Below, piece after piece: positions 1 to 11,572 of a stretch of 64,000 nt of DNA. Below the pieces are notes generated by a model that made no database searches, was not told the DNA's origin, and saw nothing but the letters and a program-made list of their open reading frames with translations. This DNA comes from Amylostereum areolatum (lineage: Eukaryota > Basidiomycota > Agaricomycetes > Russulales > Stereaceae): positions 806,001-870,000 of the forward strand of contig SAXG01000017.1 of assembly GCA_012932865.1 (NCBI GenBank). The letters run 5' to 3'. The translations under genes were made by a program, and so were the position numbers. Positions within the stretch are counted from its first letter, which is position 1. Each line of letters starts with the position of its first letter.

Positions 1-1
1 G

Positions 2-2956
2 CGACGCCCATGGGACCACGCCATTGAGCTCACTCCTAACTTCAAACCGGTTGATTGCAAAGTTTACCCCCTCACATTGGACGAGCAGAAGCAACTGGAC
101 GCCTTTCTGGAAGAGAACCTGAGATCTGGCCGGATCCAACCGTCCAAATCACCCATGGCCTCCCCATTCTTCTTCATCAAGAAAAAAGACGGCTCGCTAC
201 GTCCTGTGCAGGACTATCGAAAGCTCAATGAGATGACAATAAAGAACCGTTACCCGCTCCCGCTCATCCAAGAGTTGGTTGACAAACTTAAAGGAGCACG
301 GCACTTTACCAAGCTCGATGTCCGATGGGGGTACAACAATGTTCGGATTAAAGAAGGGGACGAGTGGAAAGCTGCATTCCGCACGAACAAAGGTCTCTAC
401 GAGCCTACAGTCATGTTCTTTGGACTCACCAACTCCCCGTCTACGTTCCAAGCCATGATGAATGACCTGTTCAAAGACTTGATCCACCAAGGAGTCGTGG
501 TCGTCTATTTGGACGACATCCTCATCTTCACACATACGCTAGAAGAACATCGTCGAATAGTCAAGGAGGTCCTTCGGATCCTGCGAGAAAACAAACTCTA
601 TCTGAAGCCAGAAAAGTGCGAGTTTGAGAAGGCAGAAATCGAATACCTGGGCATGATTGTCGGCGGAGGAAGGGTTCGCATGGATCCAGCAAAGGTCGCG
701 GCAATCACCAATTGGCCAGCCCCCAAAACGAAGAAACAACTTCAATCATTTTTGGGCTTTTGCAACTTCTACCGTCGCTTTATCAAGGACTTCAGTGGCA
801 TTGCTCACCCAATGACTAAACTCACTGGGAAGACGGAATGGGTCTGGGACACCCCACAGCAGGAGGCTTTTGAGGAACTCAAGCGACGTATAACATCGCA
901 GCCAGTTCTAGCAATCCCTACAGACGATGGACAGTTCCGTGTCGAGGCGGACTCCTCTGACTATGCCACGGGCGCGGTACTTTCGCAACAACAGGACAAT
1001 GGCAAATGGCACCCGGTCGCCTTCCTCTCAAAGTCCCTCAGCGAAGCTGAGAGGAACTATGAGATTTATGACAAGGAATTACTGGCTATCATGACGGCGC
1101 TAGAGGAATGGAGACAATACCTCATGGGGGCACGACAGGAGTTTGAAATCTGGTCGGATCATCGCAATCTCACGTACTTCCGCAAGGCGCAGAAGCTAAA
1201 TCGGAGACAAGCACGATGGTTAACGGAGCTACAAGAGTATCATTGTACGCTACTCCACAAGCCTGGCAAAACAATGGGTAAACCCGATGCTATTTCCCGA
1301 CTAGCGGGCCTTGAGAAGGGGGAGAAAGACAATGAAAACATTGTCCTCCTGAAACCAGAACTCTTTCGCGCCCTCAACCATGCAGGAATTATAACCAATG
1401 GACCTGACAATGTCTTCATTGAGCGGATTCAGGAGGCTACCTTACTCCGAGACCATGCAGTAGAACGCGCCTTAGCACTCAAAGTGAAGGGATGGCTGGA
1501 ACACGCAGATGGAACGATCACCTGGCAACACAGACTCTATGTCCCAAGAGACAAAGGACTCCGTGCAGACATCATCCAAGCTCATCATGACGGCCCACTT
1601 GTCGGTCACCCAGGACGATACAAGACCCATGAGCTCATCACGCGCAACTACTGGTGGCCTGCCATTAGAGACGATGTCCGGAAATATGTTGAAGGATGTG
1701 AGACCTGCCAACGTACCAAGATTAGACATGATCGCATTGCCGCTCCACTCCACCCACATGACCCGCCACAAGCCCCTTGGGAGCATGTATCCATCGACTT
1801 TGTCATGCCGCTCCCAGTCTCGGATGGAAAAGACGCCATCTGCAATGTGAACTGCATGGGTACCAAGCAGGTTGTATTCTGGGCCACGACCAAAGACCTA
1901 ACGGAGGACGAACTCGCCTTCGAGTACCTACGCGAGGTGGTCCCCCATCATGGAATTCCTAGAAAGATCGTCAGCGACCGTGGCAGCGTGTTTGTCTCCA
2001 AATTCACCACAGCATTGTTCCAACTGTTAGGCATTGAAGGGAACCCGTCCACGGCGTATCACCCTCAGACGGACGGACAGACCGAACACTCCAACATGAC
2101 CATGGAAAACTACCTTCGCATCTTCGTCAATCAACGACAGGACAATTGGACACGTTACCTCCCACTTGCCATGACTGCACTCAACAACATGGTCCATAGT
2201 TCGATTGGGATGTCTCCCAACTTTGCCAACTATGGTCGGGAACTCTACCTGGGGACAAACCCTCGACGTGAGACAGACAACCCATCGGCGAACGAGTTTG
2301 CACAACGCATGCGAGACATCTATGAGGAAGCCCGCTCTGCGCTAAAGGCAGCACAGGACGATCAAAAGCGCTTTTACGATCGCAAGAAGGACGAACCAAT
2401 AGATTACAAAATTGGCGACTTCGTCTGGCTGGAAGCCAAGACCAGAGATGGCCAAACCGTAATCAAAACGGCACGTCCCATGCAAAAGCTAGATGACAAG
2501 CGCTTTGGTCCTTTCGAAATCCTGGAAAAAGTCGGAGCATCGGCTTACAAGCTTCGCCTCCCTACATCCTGGTCACGAAAACATCCGGTCTTCAACGAGT
2601 CCCTCCTATCTCCACACAACGGTCCCGCCTTTGACAATCAGAAAGCACCTACACCTCCACCGCCAGAGTTAGTCCAAGGAGAGGAAGTCTATGAGGTCGA
2701 AAAGATTATAGACTCCAAGAAGGTTGGTCGCGGCTTCAAGTACCTCGTCAAATGGAAAGGCTACCCAGACAATGACAATACTTGGGAGCCTCTCACCAAT
2801 CTCCAGAATGCCAAGAAACGCATTGACGACTTCCACCGTGAACATCCGGGTGCCCCGAAACCTGCACGCCTTAATCGTTGGAAACTCCTGTCGGAGGAAG
2901 AAACTGGATCTGATTACGACGAGGACGTCGAATCTAAGGAAGGGGTGATGTCATGA
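2..2956 (+). CDS. GyA1 Ty3/Gypsy chromovirus Pol, 5'-partial
   Basis: The frame is already open at base 2, so gag, protease and the start of reverse transcriptase lie left of the window. Domains in order, counting codons from base 2: reverse transcriptase with catalytic YLDD near residue 169; RNase H with a DKELLAI motif; integrase zinc finger (H-H-C-C) near 530-570; integrase core with a D-D-35-E arrangement near residues 598, 658 and 694; C-terminal chromodomain near 896-950 (WKGYPDNDNTWEP). I see no internal stop, so this part is intact. Chromodomain integrases are known to steer insertion toward heterochromatin. The stop codon overlaps the start of the LTR. A second copy of the family lies at 18400-20201. 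Confidence 0.93.
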   Translation, partial: RRPWDHAIELTPNFKPVDCKVYPLTLDEQKQLDAFLEENLRSGRIQPSKSPMASPFFFIKKKDGSLRPVQDYRKLNEMTIKNRYPLPLIQELVDKLKGARHFTKLDVRWGYNNVRIKEGDEWKAAFRTNKGLYEPTVMFFGLTNSPSTFQAMMNDLFKDLIHQGVVVVYLDDILIFTHTLEEHRRIVKEVLRILRENKLYLKPEKCEFEKAEIEYLGMIVGGGRVRMDPAKVAAITNWPAPKTKKQLQSFLGFCNFYRRFIKDFSGIAHPMTKLTGKTEWVWDTPQQEAFEELKRRITSQPVLAIPTDDGQFRVEADSSDYATGAVLSQQQDNGKWHPVAFLSKSLSEAERNYEIYDKELLAIMTALEEWRQYLMGARQEFEIWSDHRNLTYFRKAQKLNRRQARWLTELQEYHCTLLHKPGKTMGKPDAISRLAGLEKGEKDNENIVLLKPELFRALNHAGIITNGPDNVFIERIQEATLLRDHAVERALALKVKGWLEHADGTITWQHRLYVPRDKGLRADIIQAHHDGPLVGHPGRYKTHELITRNYWWPAIRDDVRKYVEGCETCQRTKIRHDRIAAPLHPHDPPQAPWEHVSIDFVMPLPVSDGKDAICNVNCMGTKQVVFWATTKDLTEDELAFEYLREVVPHHGIPRKIVSDRGSVFVSKFTTALFQLLGIEGNPSTAYHPQTDGQTEHSNMTMENYLRIFVNQRQDNWTRYLPLAMTALNNMVHSSIGMSPNFANYGRELYLGTNPRRETDNPSANEFAQRMRDIYEEARSALKAAQDDQKRFYDRKKDEPIDYKIGDFVWLEAKTRDGQTVIKTARPMQKLDDKRFGPFEILEKVGASAYKLRLPTSWSRKHPVFNESLLSPHNGPAFDNQKAPTPPPPELVQGEEVYEVEKIIDSKKVGRGFKYLVKWKGYPDNDNTWEPLTNLQNAKKRIDDFHREHPGAPKPARLNRWKLLSEEETGSDYDEDVESKEGVMS

Positions 2957-3405
2957 ACGGTCTATAATTTTCTTTTTACTTTACATCGGTTACACGCTTT
3001 AGGACTTATCGACTTATCACCGGTCCGGCTCCACCTTGGCCCGGACCCGGCTCATCTATATCCCGCCCGGACCCACGTGACTCATCTCGGTCCGGGTCTG
3101 ACTCCTTTCTCTTGACTCATGCTGTACGATACTGACTCATGCTGTGCTCTTTTACATACGACTGCTTACTTATACTTGGTCTGCTTACTGATCGCCGTGT
3201 ATTGGTTGCTTACCTAAGTCTCTCTCCTCTTGTGTATATAAGGCTCGCTCTCGCTGTACATATTCCTTATCTCGAGCTAGTCAATTCTACCGACTTTGCT
3301 TGCTTTCCCTTGTCTGTCGCCGTGTCTGATCGGCTCCCCTCTGTCGTCCTCTTCCTCTGTCAGCTTTGTCGTAACTTGGTGCTGTCGCACTAGTCGTTGC
3401 TGACA
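2949..3405 (+). repeat. GyA1 3' LTR (457 bp)
   Basis: The LTR starts TGTCATGAACGG just after a purine tract (AAGGAAGGGG) and ends GTTGCTGACA. The boundaries were set by comparison with the inverted copy at 18400-18856, which has the same length and ends. A TATA box (TATATAAGG) lies at 3235-3243. The partner LTR is outside the window, so no target duplication can be checked. Confidence 0.88.
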
Positions 3406-4053
3406 TGCACTCAGTCATCCACCACAGCTTTCATGTGAAAGTGTACAGTAAGAATCACATGCTCCGCACAACCTCGCACAGCTGATTCCATATTGTTCTG
3501 GTTCTTCCCAGAATCTTCCGTTCCTTTCCGTCACATATTACATAATGTAGTTGAAGCTAGAGATTGTCCGCATTACTATCTTCAACAAATGGTTTCCCGG
3601 TTTGGCCACGACACGGCAGAGCAAGCTGAGCCAAACACAAGTCCAGGGTGCGCGAGGTGCTGCCGCCCCAGCACCTTCCTCGTGCTTTCGTAGACTACAC
3701 AAAGTTCCATGTAGCTAATTATACTATAGTTACTCTTGATTACACGCTCGAAACATCGAAATTCCATGACTGAGGATCACCCTGACACGAGTGAATCCAC
3801 AGTCAATAATTGCCTAATTAGGAAGTTGACGCGAGACGTGTTTGCTCTGAGCACCTTCAGGACCTTTTTCCTTGTATCTTACAAACGGCTCCACCTACCA
3901 GAAAACGAACAGCATCAGCGTGATCAGCACAAGAATGTGATTCTGTATGTATCTAAAAACTTGTTTTTTACGACGTTCGGTGAAGGGTGCTTTGTATGCC
4001 CCACTTCACTTGCTCTTCGCATTTTTTCGGCCATAGCTTGAGATTCACAGGGC
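3406..4053. other. Spacer between GyA1 and GyB1, no gene seen
   Basis: AT-moderate sequence with only short reading frames and no recognisable protein or repeat. It is flanked by two LTRs and may be old host DNA between insertions. Confidence 0.5.
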
Positions 4054-4471
4054 TGTCAGAAACGCAGTTTATGAGACCAATGGAACTGCCTAAGTCGCGA
4101 CGATGGGAGGAGTAAGAGAGAACAGATGGATTCGAGAGTGTCAGGCCTAGGGTAGTGCAACGTGCGCTACAGTACCGTATGACGAGATGGACAGTCTAGG
4201 GAAAATGGAAGAGACACACTGTCCTTATATACAAGTGGGGACGATGGTGCGATGCGATAGTGGTGCGAGCGGGGGGAACAATAAGAAAAGAGTCATGGGG
4301 CGGAGGACAAAGGTCCGGAGCAATGATGTCATAGATAAGGATGTGGAACCCCGCTCGGAAGTCCGGGCAATGGCGTCGTTGAAGCATGTGATGCGAAGGA
4401 AAGTCATGTGCCGTGACGCGTCGCGTGTACGAGGTCTGCAAACGAAGAGAGAAATGGAGCGATCCATGACA
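4054..4471 (-). repeat. GyB1 3' LTR (418 bp)
   Basis: On the minus strand it begins TGTCATGGATCG after the purine tract and ends TTTCTGACA. It matches 11150-11572 and 55810-56225 along its length. A TATATAAGG box is present in each copy. Confidence 0.9.
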
Positions 4472-7400
4472 TTACCCCCCCTTTAAGACACGCTTTCGCC
4501 TGGAGCGCGATGTCATCTGCAAGGGTAGATGCGAGAAAATCGTCAAAGGAGATGCCGAGGGAATGCACAGGGCGGGGCGCGTTTGGATGGCGTTTGTGGA
4601 AGGTGTCGTTCATGTCGGTGACCTTTGAGAGCGAGGAGAAAGGGAGCCAGGTATTCTCGGAGTCAGGATAGCCTGCCCACTTGATGAGGTATTTTATGCC
4701 TTTCTTGTTGCAGGTCGGCTTCGAGTCGATGCTGTCTTCAATGTCATATTCTTCTTCGTCATCAACGAGGTCAGGCGGCGGTTGTTCATAGTTTGGACCA
4801 TGTGCCGTTGTCTCCTTGTACGCGGTGAGCAGCGAAGCATGGAAGACTGGGTGGATTCTCCACGTCTTTGGCAGCTTCAGGCGGTAGTTCACTGGGCTAA
4901 TGACGTCAACGATCTCGAAGGGTCCAAATCGTTTGGCAGCAAGCTTAGCTTTCGGCCTCGTCGTCTTCAGGTTTTTGCCTTCGAGCCAGACCTTGTCTCC
5001 GACAGCGAACAGTGTCGATTTGCTGATCGTGTCACTGTTGTAGTGCTTCATTAAGTCGGATGCGAGGGCAAGGCTGGCCTTGATCTCCTGTCGGACTTCT
5101 TCAAGTTGACGGAGGCGTTCTTCAACTGCAGGGACCTTTGAGGACGGGTTTACGGATGGGTACATCTTGGGGAGGAAGCTGTAGAGGACTTCAAAGGGAG
5201 CCTTTCCAGTAGCTGCATGGGTGCGGGAGTTGTGAGAAAACTCGAAGAAGGGCAACCACTTCACCCAGTCATCTTGACGGTAGTTGCAGAATACTCGCAG
5301 GAACTGCTCTAGGTTCTGGTTCTCGCGTTTGGTCTAGCCGTCTGTCTGGGTGATACACTTTGCTGAGGGCGGACTTGATCCCGAGCTTCTCGTTGAGTGT
5401 ACGCATCACCTGTCCAGCAAATTGGGGTCCACAATCCGAGATGATCTTGTCTGCTAAGCCGTAGTGTCGGTATACCTTATCGAAGAGAATGTCGGCCGTG
5501 CCATCGCTGGTGATCTTCGTTGTACATGGGGTGGTAACCACCATCTTAGTGAGGTGATCAACCACAACGTTCACGGTGTTATAGCCTTCGCAGTCAGGGA
5601 GCTCGACAATGAAGTCGGTAGAGATGACGCCAAATGGTCGATCGGGTACTTTGTTTGGGATCATGTCGACGTGGGGTCAGCTGCTCTGTGTCTTTGTCGA
5701 CTGGCAGGTTGCACATCCTGCTACAAAGTTGCGGACAAAGACAGACATGCCGGGCCACCAATATTCACGACTCACAAGTTCGTAAGTCTTGAAGCGGCCA
5801 GGGTGTCCAGCCAGGGGCAATTCATGGTACATTTTGACAATGTCACGTTGCAACTCGTCGTCTGCAGTGACATATACCTTTCCTCTGAACAGGACCAGGC
5901 CTTCTTCGTAGTTCCACTCTTGAAGGTTCTTGACGAGTGTACGTGGTCTGTTTCGTAAGATGGCATCCAGGGCTTGAACGACCTCGATGTCCTTGGTTCT
6001 GCAGTCGCGGATACGTCGTCGGAGTTCGACATCGCCGAGGGAGGTTACTGCTCCTGGCCTTGTTGCGCGTACCTGGAAGTACTTGGGGTCAAGCAAGACG
6101 CGCTCCTTGTTGTCGTTTTCAACACCATCCTTGTGATCGGGTCGTCGAGACATTGGATCCGGGCGATGGGATATTCCTGGTTTGTGAACGAGCGAGAAGT
6201 CAAATCAAGTGAGGAATAGAGCCCAATGTGCCTGTCGGCGGCTCAGCTTCTGTGCCGTCTTGAAGTGCTCCAGGTTCTTGTGATCTGTCCAGATTTCGAC
6301 GGTGTCGGGGGCGCCTTCGAGGTAGTGGTGCCAGGCTTCGAGCGCACGGATGATCGCAAGTAGCTCCTTGTCGTAGATGTCGTAGTTCCGTTCCAGTTCC
6401 GATAGGGCCTTGGACAGATACGCCACTGGATGCCAGTGACCGTCGTCGCCTTTCTGCGAGAGTATACCTCCAGTAGCAAAGTCCGAGGCGTCGACTTCAA
6501 CGAGGTAAGGCTTCTTTGGGTCAGGCATGACCAAGACGGGGGAGGAAGTAAACGCAGCTTTCAGTGCGTCAAACGCAGTTTGGCAGTCCATCGACCAGTC
6601 CCATGTGCAGTCCTTCTTTGTCAGGTCAAATAGGGGTCGTGCAACCTTGGAGAAGTCCTTGATGAAATGTCGGTAGAAGTTGCCAAAGCCAAGGAAGGAT
6701 TGCACATCTTTGACCGTTCATGGTGTCGGCCAGTCCTGAATACCTGCTACCTTGACGGGGTCCATAGCAATCTTGTCGTGCGAGATGATGAGTCCGAGGT
6801 ATTCAATGGAGTCTTGCTCAAAGACACATTTCTCCGGTTTGAGGAAGAGGTCGTTGTCTTGCAAACATTGCAGAACCTGCTGCACTATGGCACGGTGTTC
6901 GTCCATGGTGCGAGTGAACACCAAGATGTCATCCATGTAGATGATGACCTTGCCCGAGTCAATGAGATCCTTGAACAGTTTATTCATCATTGCCTGAAAC
7001 GTTGCAGGGGAGTTCATAAGTCCGAAAAACATCACCGTAGGTTCAAAGAGACCGTGATTCGTCTTGAACGCAGCCTTCCACTCGTCGCCTTCCTTGATGC
7101 GGACGTTGTTGTAGCCCCAGCGAACATCCATCTTTGAGAAGATCTTTGCATCTTTGAGACGGTCGACAATTTCAGAGATCAGTGGCAAGGGGTATTCATT
7201 CTTGACAGTGCCCTTGTTTAATTCTCGATAGTCCTGTACAGGACGCAGCTTTCCATCCTTTTTCTTCACAAAGAAGAACGGACTCGCCTGAGGTGACTTC
7301 GATGGGCGGATATAGCCCTTCTTCAGGTGGTCGTCGAGGAAGGTGTCGAGTTCGATCTGCTCAGAAGGTGAGAGGGGGTAGATTTTGCACGGTTTGGGTT

Positions 7401-8439
7401 CAAAGCCGTCTTTCATGTCGATAGCATGGTCCCATGGTTGTCGCTCAGGAAGTCGCTCAGAGGTTTTCTTGTCGAATACAGACGCGAAGTCGCGGTACGG
7501 AGGGGGGACTAAGTCTTCGAAGGTTTGCGGGCGTGCGTTCTCTCTGGAATGCTCTGCAAGCTCCTGCGCTTTTGTAAAGCCCGCGTGGATGGGTACTGCA
7601 TCTGGATTAGGACCATCAGTTTCAGGGAGGATTCCAGCGCGGCGTAGTCCATTGATCTCCCAGTCTCGGAATACCATGGGCCGCTCGTCGTCATCTTCAG
7701 TGAAGAGTCGTGCAGGTAGAGGGGAGTGATGGACCGTGCGAATGCGAACACCTTTAACTCTGCGTGCAGGAATGACATAAGTGGGGACTGGGGTCCAGGA
7801 CACATACGTCGGCTCTGGGAAGGGGTCGTCCAGAACGAGAGGTGTCCTTGGGGTTTTACCTGCTTCAACCTTACGCTGTGATTGGACCGATGATGGTTTC
7901 CGTGGCTTGGTTGCGAGGTTCGTCACAGGAGGTTTGGACAGAGTGCACGAGGGAGGGCAGCGGAGCATGTCAACACGGTCTCGTTGCCAGTCTATGGTGG
8001 GATTGTGCTCGTCGAGCCAGTCTGTTCCAAGGATCATGTCATGATCGCCGATGTCGGTGATGAAGAACTCAGCTTCTTCCTCATGGTACGCCTTTGAATC
8101 TTGCGAGTATATCCGGATCCGCTGGGTCGTTGTCTCACGTACCCAGCCCATGATGTTCTCAGTGCCGTCCACATTACGCACGGGGAACGGGTTTTCTAGT
8201 CTTCTTGTGGTAAGCTTCTTGCGTTCAACGAAGCTTCGGTTCAGGATAATTCCTTCTGCGCCACTATCAAGCAGCGCGTCTGCGTCGATTTCTCTTTTGG
8301 TAACTCGTCCGATCAGCTTGACCTTGAGCGTGATTGATGGTGTTTGCCTGTTCTTGGTGACGGTAGACAGATACAAACACGGGGGATACGATTGCTCACA
8401 GGTATGCATGGATGATAATACAGTGAAACTATTCGACAA
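4404..8439 (-). pseudogene. GyB1 Pol: protease, RT, RNase H, integrase, chromodomain (broken)
   Basis: The retropepsin motif DSGAEG lies near the start, followed by RT with YMDD (about 6935-6950), RNase H, integrase and a chromodomain near 4680-4760 (IKWAGYPDSENTW). Breaks on the minus strand: TGA near 6719 (family residue R), TGA near 6204 between RNase H and integrase, TGA near 5674 (family residue R), and a one-base loss with a TAG near 5335 in the integrase YHPQTDGQT motif. The last frame runs past the LTR border to a stop at 4404. The start at 8439 is only where an open frame is convenient: the pol frame stays open upstream and overlaps the end of gag in another frame, so expression probably needs a frameshift. 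It cannot make a full protein now. Confidence 0.9.
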
Positions 8440-9434
8440 TGATACAAAAGTCCTTTGCCTCCACCAGACGACGCGACTGGGGGGCGTTTCAAAAATCCTG
8501 CGATTCCAGGATGTCCTTCAACAGCGCTACTGCCTGCTCCTTGCCTTCCGCGTCCAGATCCTTCAGCTGGCGAGTGATTGCCGCGATGGTTTTGGACGGG
8601 TCGGGAGCGGCTCTCGCAGTGGGTGGAGCCGTGCTCGTCAGTGGGGGAGGGGCCTTAGATCCAGTCTCCACTGCGCCCACCCATCGCGCGCTTGAGTCGC
8701 GGTTGGGGCAGTCGCGGGAGACGTGACCGGCCTGTCGACACATGAAGCACCTGCCCTCACGCATCATCTTTGCGCGCTCGTCGTCCATCAGCTTTGCAGG
8801 GCGGGTCGAGGTGTTGGTGAAGGCGCCGACTTGGCGCGACGAGGCGTCATTGGTCAAACCATTCGAGGTGAGCGCGACAGCCCCCTTGGACTGACTGCTC
8901 TTCCTCTCCGGGTTCTCTTCGAGCCACTGGTGGTTGATGCGGCGGGCGCGCTCCTTTCATTCCGCGAGGTTGGTGGGGAATGGGTACGACCGGGCCACCT
9001 GCTTGCCGAGGTCACGCTGAAGCCCCTTCTTGAAAAAGTGGATTAGCGCCTCGTCGTTGTACCCTGACATGGTCGCCAGCATCTCAAACTCGGTGATGAA
9101 GTCAGTGACGTCCCGGGTGGTCATTGCGAGCTCGTTGATCTTACGCTGAGCCTCTATCTTCGGATCGACGGGCATGAAGTCTTTGCCGAACCTCTCGAAG
9201 AGCTCTTTGTAGGAGCTATAGTGGAGTGTCGGGGGCGTGAGGCTGAGGGTTTCGGCGTCTTCCTTCTTGTCTTCGTTGTCGAAGAGTTCCATGCGGCGAT
9301 GTGTGGCCCAGGCTTTTGCCGTGTCATCCTCTATCAAGCTGAGGAGGAGCATCATCTTGGCGTCGTCTGTGGCATAAACATCCTTGTTAACGCGTAGGAA
9401 CATACGGAGCTTGAAGGAGAACCGGAGGGTGTCG

Positions 9435-10254
9435 CGTCTATCGCCTTTGAATGGCTTTGGCTTGGGGCCGATCTCCCGCTTGGAGACGGCAGGTTTGGAT
9501 TCGGCGTCGGACATCTTGTCGGAGGGGAGGGGGACGGTGAGAGATTGGGCGAGTTCTTGATCAAGGCGGCGTAGGGTTTCTCGTTGGTGTTCTTCTGCTT
9601 CTTCAACTTCGTCCTCGACTTGTTTTGCGATAAGAAAGTCGGCGGCGGTGAGGAATTGCTGGTTATGATGCCACAACCAGTGATCTTGGACGGGACTGAA
9701 CGAAGTGGGCTGCCACTCAACTACTGATTGTCCTGGGGTTCCGTTCTTGTTCCGTCTATAGGCGTACCACTTCCTAGTTGTGTCGTTGTAGTTGATCCCT
9801 TCTGGGACCTCGACTACAACACGTCAACGGGGTGGAGGCGAGTTGGTAGGGGGAGGGTTCAGTCACGTCTATCGCCCTTGAAGGGCTTCGGCTTGGGGCC
9901 GAGCTCGCGCTTGGAGGCGGTCGAGGGTTTGGTTTCTTCGTCGGGCATTTTGTCAGCGGGGAGGGCAATGTTGAGGGATCGGGTGAAGGCTGCTTCTTGT
10001 TGGTGTCGGAGTTCCTTGCGATGTTCTTCAGCTTCGTCAAGCTCGATTTGGACTTCACACGCGACTTGGAATTCGAGGGGTGTGATGAGTTCCTGGTTGT
10101 GTCTCCAAAACCAGAGATCCTGAACAGGGTTTGCACTAGAGGGTTGCCACTCAACTACTGTGCGCCCTGGTGTCTCTTGCCGGTTTCGTCGATACGCATA
10201 CCACTTCCTGATGATGCTGTTGAACTTGAATCCCCTGGGGGGGAGGAGGACAGT
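9435..10254 (-). repeat. Tandem duplication of about 390 bp inside GyB1 gag
   Basis: Segments 9435-9823 and 9866-10254 are diverged direct repeats offset by 431 bp. Both encode RKWYAYRRNR, then VVEWQP, an EAEEH helix, and end in GPKPKPFKGDRRD. Only the copy nearest the zinc knuckle continues into the capsid domain. The other runs into a stop soon after GDRRD. Confidence 0.8.
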
Positions 10255-11136
10255 GGATCGGCGGGGCGGTGGGGAAGAGGATGCTGGTGGGTCGATGAAG
10301 GCGGCAAGGACGTCGGTTGCAAGATCAAAGTCTTTGTCTGTGAGATAGTTGCCTCCTTGAAAGTACCAGTCTTGTCTGCTTTCTTCGGGAGGGTTGTGGG
10401 CCCAATGTACTGGTCTCTTGGTGTCTAGGGAGGTGAGGACGGAGTACTCGTACGGACAATAGTCGCGGAAGATACCCGGAGGGAACGCGGGGGTGGGGGG
10501 ACGGGTGAAGGTTTGGGAAGCAATGATTCTAGAAGAAGTCGGCCGCGACGGGGCGACGACCGAGGAGTTTCTGGGTGAGGTAGCCGGCTTTTACAGCCTG
10601 GCGGATCTTGTGTTTGAGGTGACGGTGGCGGAGGGTCTTGCCCTTGATAGTGGGACGGAGGACTGGTGGCGGGGTGGATTCCGGTGTGGGGATTGCGAAA
10701 TTGTAGACAGTGGGGAAGTTGTGTCGGATGATTGATGGAGGTAGATGGGTGTTGCAACAGGTGTGCCAGGTAGGGGAGTGAATCGAGAACTCGAACCGGT
10801 TCCGATCTACGTCAAAGCACGCAACGACACGAGCGTAGAGGCAGAGGATTGTCTGCCTACCGTGATCGTGATTCCAGCGCCACTCGTATATGCAGCAATT
10901 GACTCCGTGGACCTTCCAGGTATGTTCCCTACAGAGGAGTTCGAGAGCTCGTATGTGATTGACAGTGGCCGTGTTTGCTCGGGGCCAGAGGAAGGGGGCA
11001 TTGCGATCGGGGTTGAATGCTTGGAGATTGAAGGTGAGAAAGATCGGTTCAGCGGTGGGTTCCAGGGTGGGGGTTTTTAATGTCGTAGAGACGGCGAGGG
11101 AGGTATAGGGGAGAGGGGTGCGAGGTAGGCGTAGGG

Positions 11137-11147
11137 TAGACTGTCCA
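11137..11147 (-). promoter_or_regulatory. GyB1 primer-binding site, self-priming type
   Basis: Two bases after the 5' LTR the minus strand reads TGGACAGTCTA. Its exact reverse complement, TAGACTGTCCA, occurs in the LTR (11294-11284), about 33 nt downstream of the start of the TATATAAGG box at 11327-11319, where transcription should begin. The RNA 5' end could therefore fold back and prime reverse transcription, as known for Tf1/sushi elements. No match to a tRNA 3' end was seen. Confidence 0.7.
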
Positions 11148-11149
11148 GG

Positions 11150-11572
11150 TGTCAGAAATGCAGTTTATGAGACTGATAGAACCGCCTAAGTTGCGACGAT
11201 GGGAGGAGCAAGAGAGAACAGATGGATTCGAGAGTGTCAGGCCTAGGGTAGTGCAACGTGCGCTACAGTACCGTATGACGAGATGGACAGTCTAGGGAAA
11301 AGGGAAGAGAAACACTGTCCTTATATACAAGTGGGAACGATGGTGCGATGCGATGCAATAGTGGTGCGAGTGGGGGGAACAATAAGAAAGGAGTCATGGG
11401 GCAGAGGACGAAGGTCCGGAGCAATGATGTCATAGATAAGAATGCGGAACCCCGCTCGGAAGTCCGGGCAATGACGTCGTTGAAGCATGTGATGCAAGGG
11501 AAAGTCATGTTCCGTGACACGTCGCGTGTACGAGGTCTGCAAATGAAGAGAGAAATGGAGCGATCCATGACA
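11150..11572 (-). repeat. GyB1 5' LTR (423 bp)
   Basis: Same ends as the 3' LTR, TG...CA on the minus strand. It holds a TATA box at 11319-11327 and the predicted transcript start near 11294. Roughly 25 differences separate it from 4054-4471. Confidence 0.9.

Larger units (their letters stand above)
8489..11149 (-). pseudogene. GyB1 Gag with CCHC zinc knuckle (broken)
   Basis: Capsid-like helical sequence is followed by a zinc knuckle CFMCRQAGHVSRDC near 8710-8750. A TGA at about 8957 replaces a residue in a conserved AEWKERAR-like motif, probably Trp. Upstream, an open minus-strand frame runs from 11149 to a TAG at 10531-10529 (207 codons, no ATG). A one-frame shift there carries the reading on through a motif with DYCPYEYSVLTSLD. 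The 5' part also holds a tandem duplication described separately. Gag ends at a TGA at 8489 that overlaps the pol frame. Confidence 0.72.
4054..11572 (-). mobile_element. GyB1, full-length but inactive Ty3/Gypsy chromovirus
   Basis: Two LTRs (4054-4471 and 11150-11572) enclose gag and pol on the minus strand in the order gag, protease, RT, RNase H, integrase, chromodomain. The polypurine tract (a run of seven G) abuts 4471 and a self-complementary primer site abuts 11150. LTRs differ at roughly 25 positions, so the insertion is fairly old. Gag and pol carry several nonsense codons and frameshifts. The 5 bp outside the two LTRs do not match (AGGGC versus ACATA). Confidence 0.9.

Noticed and set aside
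77..77. Taking 77 as the start of GyA1 Pol
   Set aside because: The codon is TTG and the frame is open from base 2 with conserved Pol sequence before it.
10745..11080. 111-codon + frame opposite the GyB1 gag leader
   Set aside because: It is antisense to the longer open gag-side frame and has no motif.
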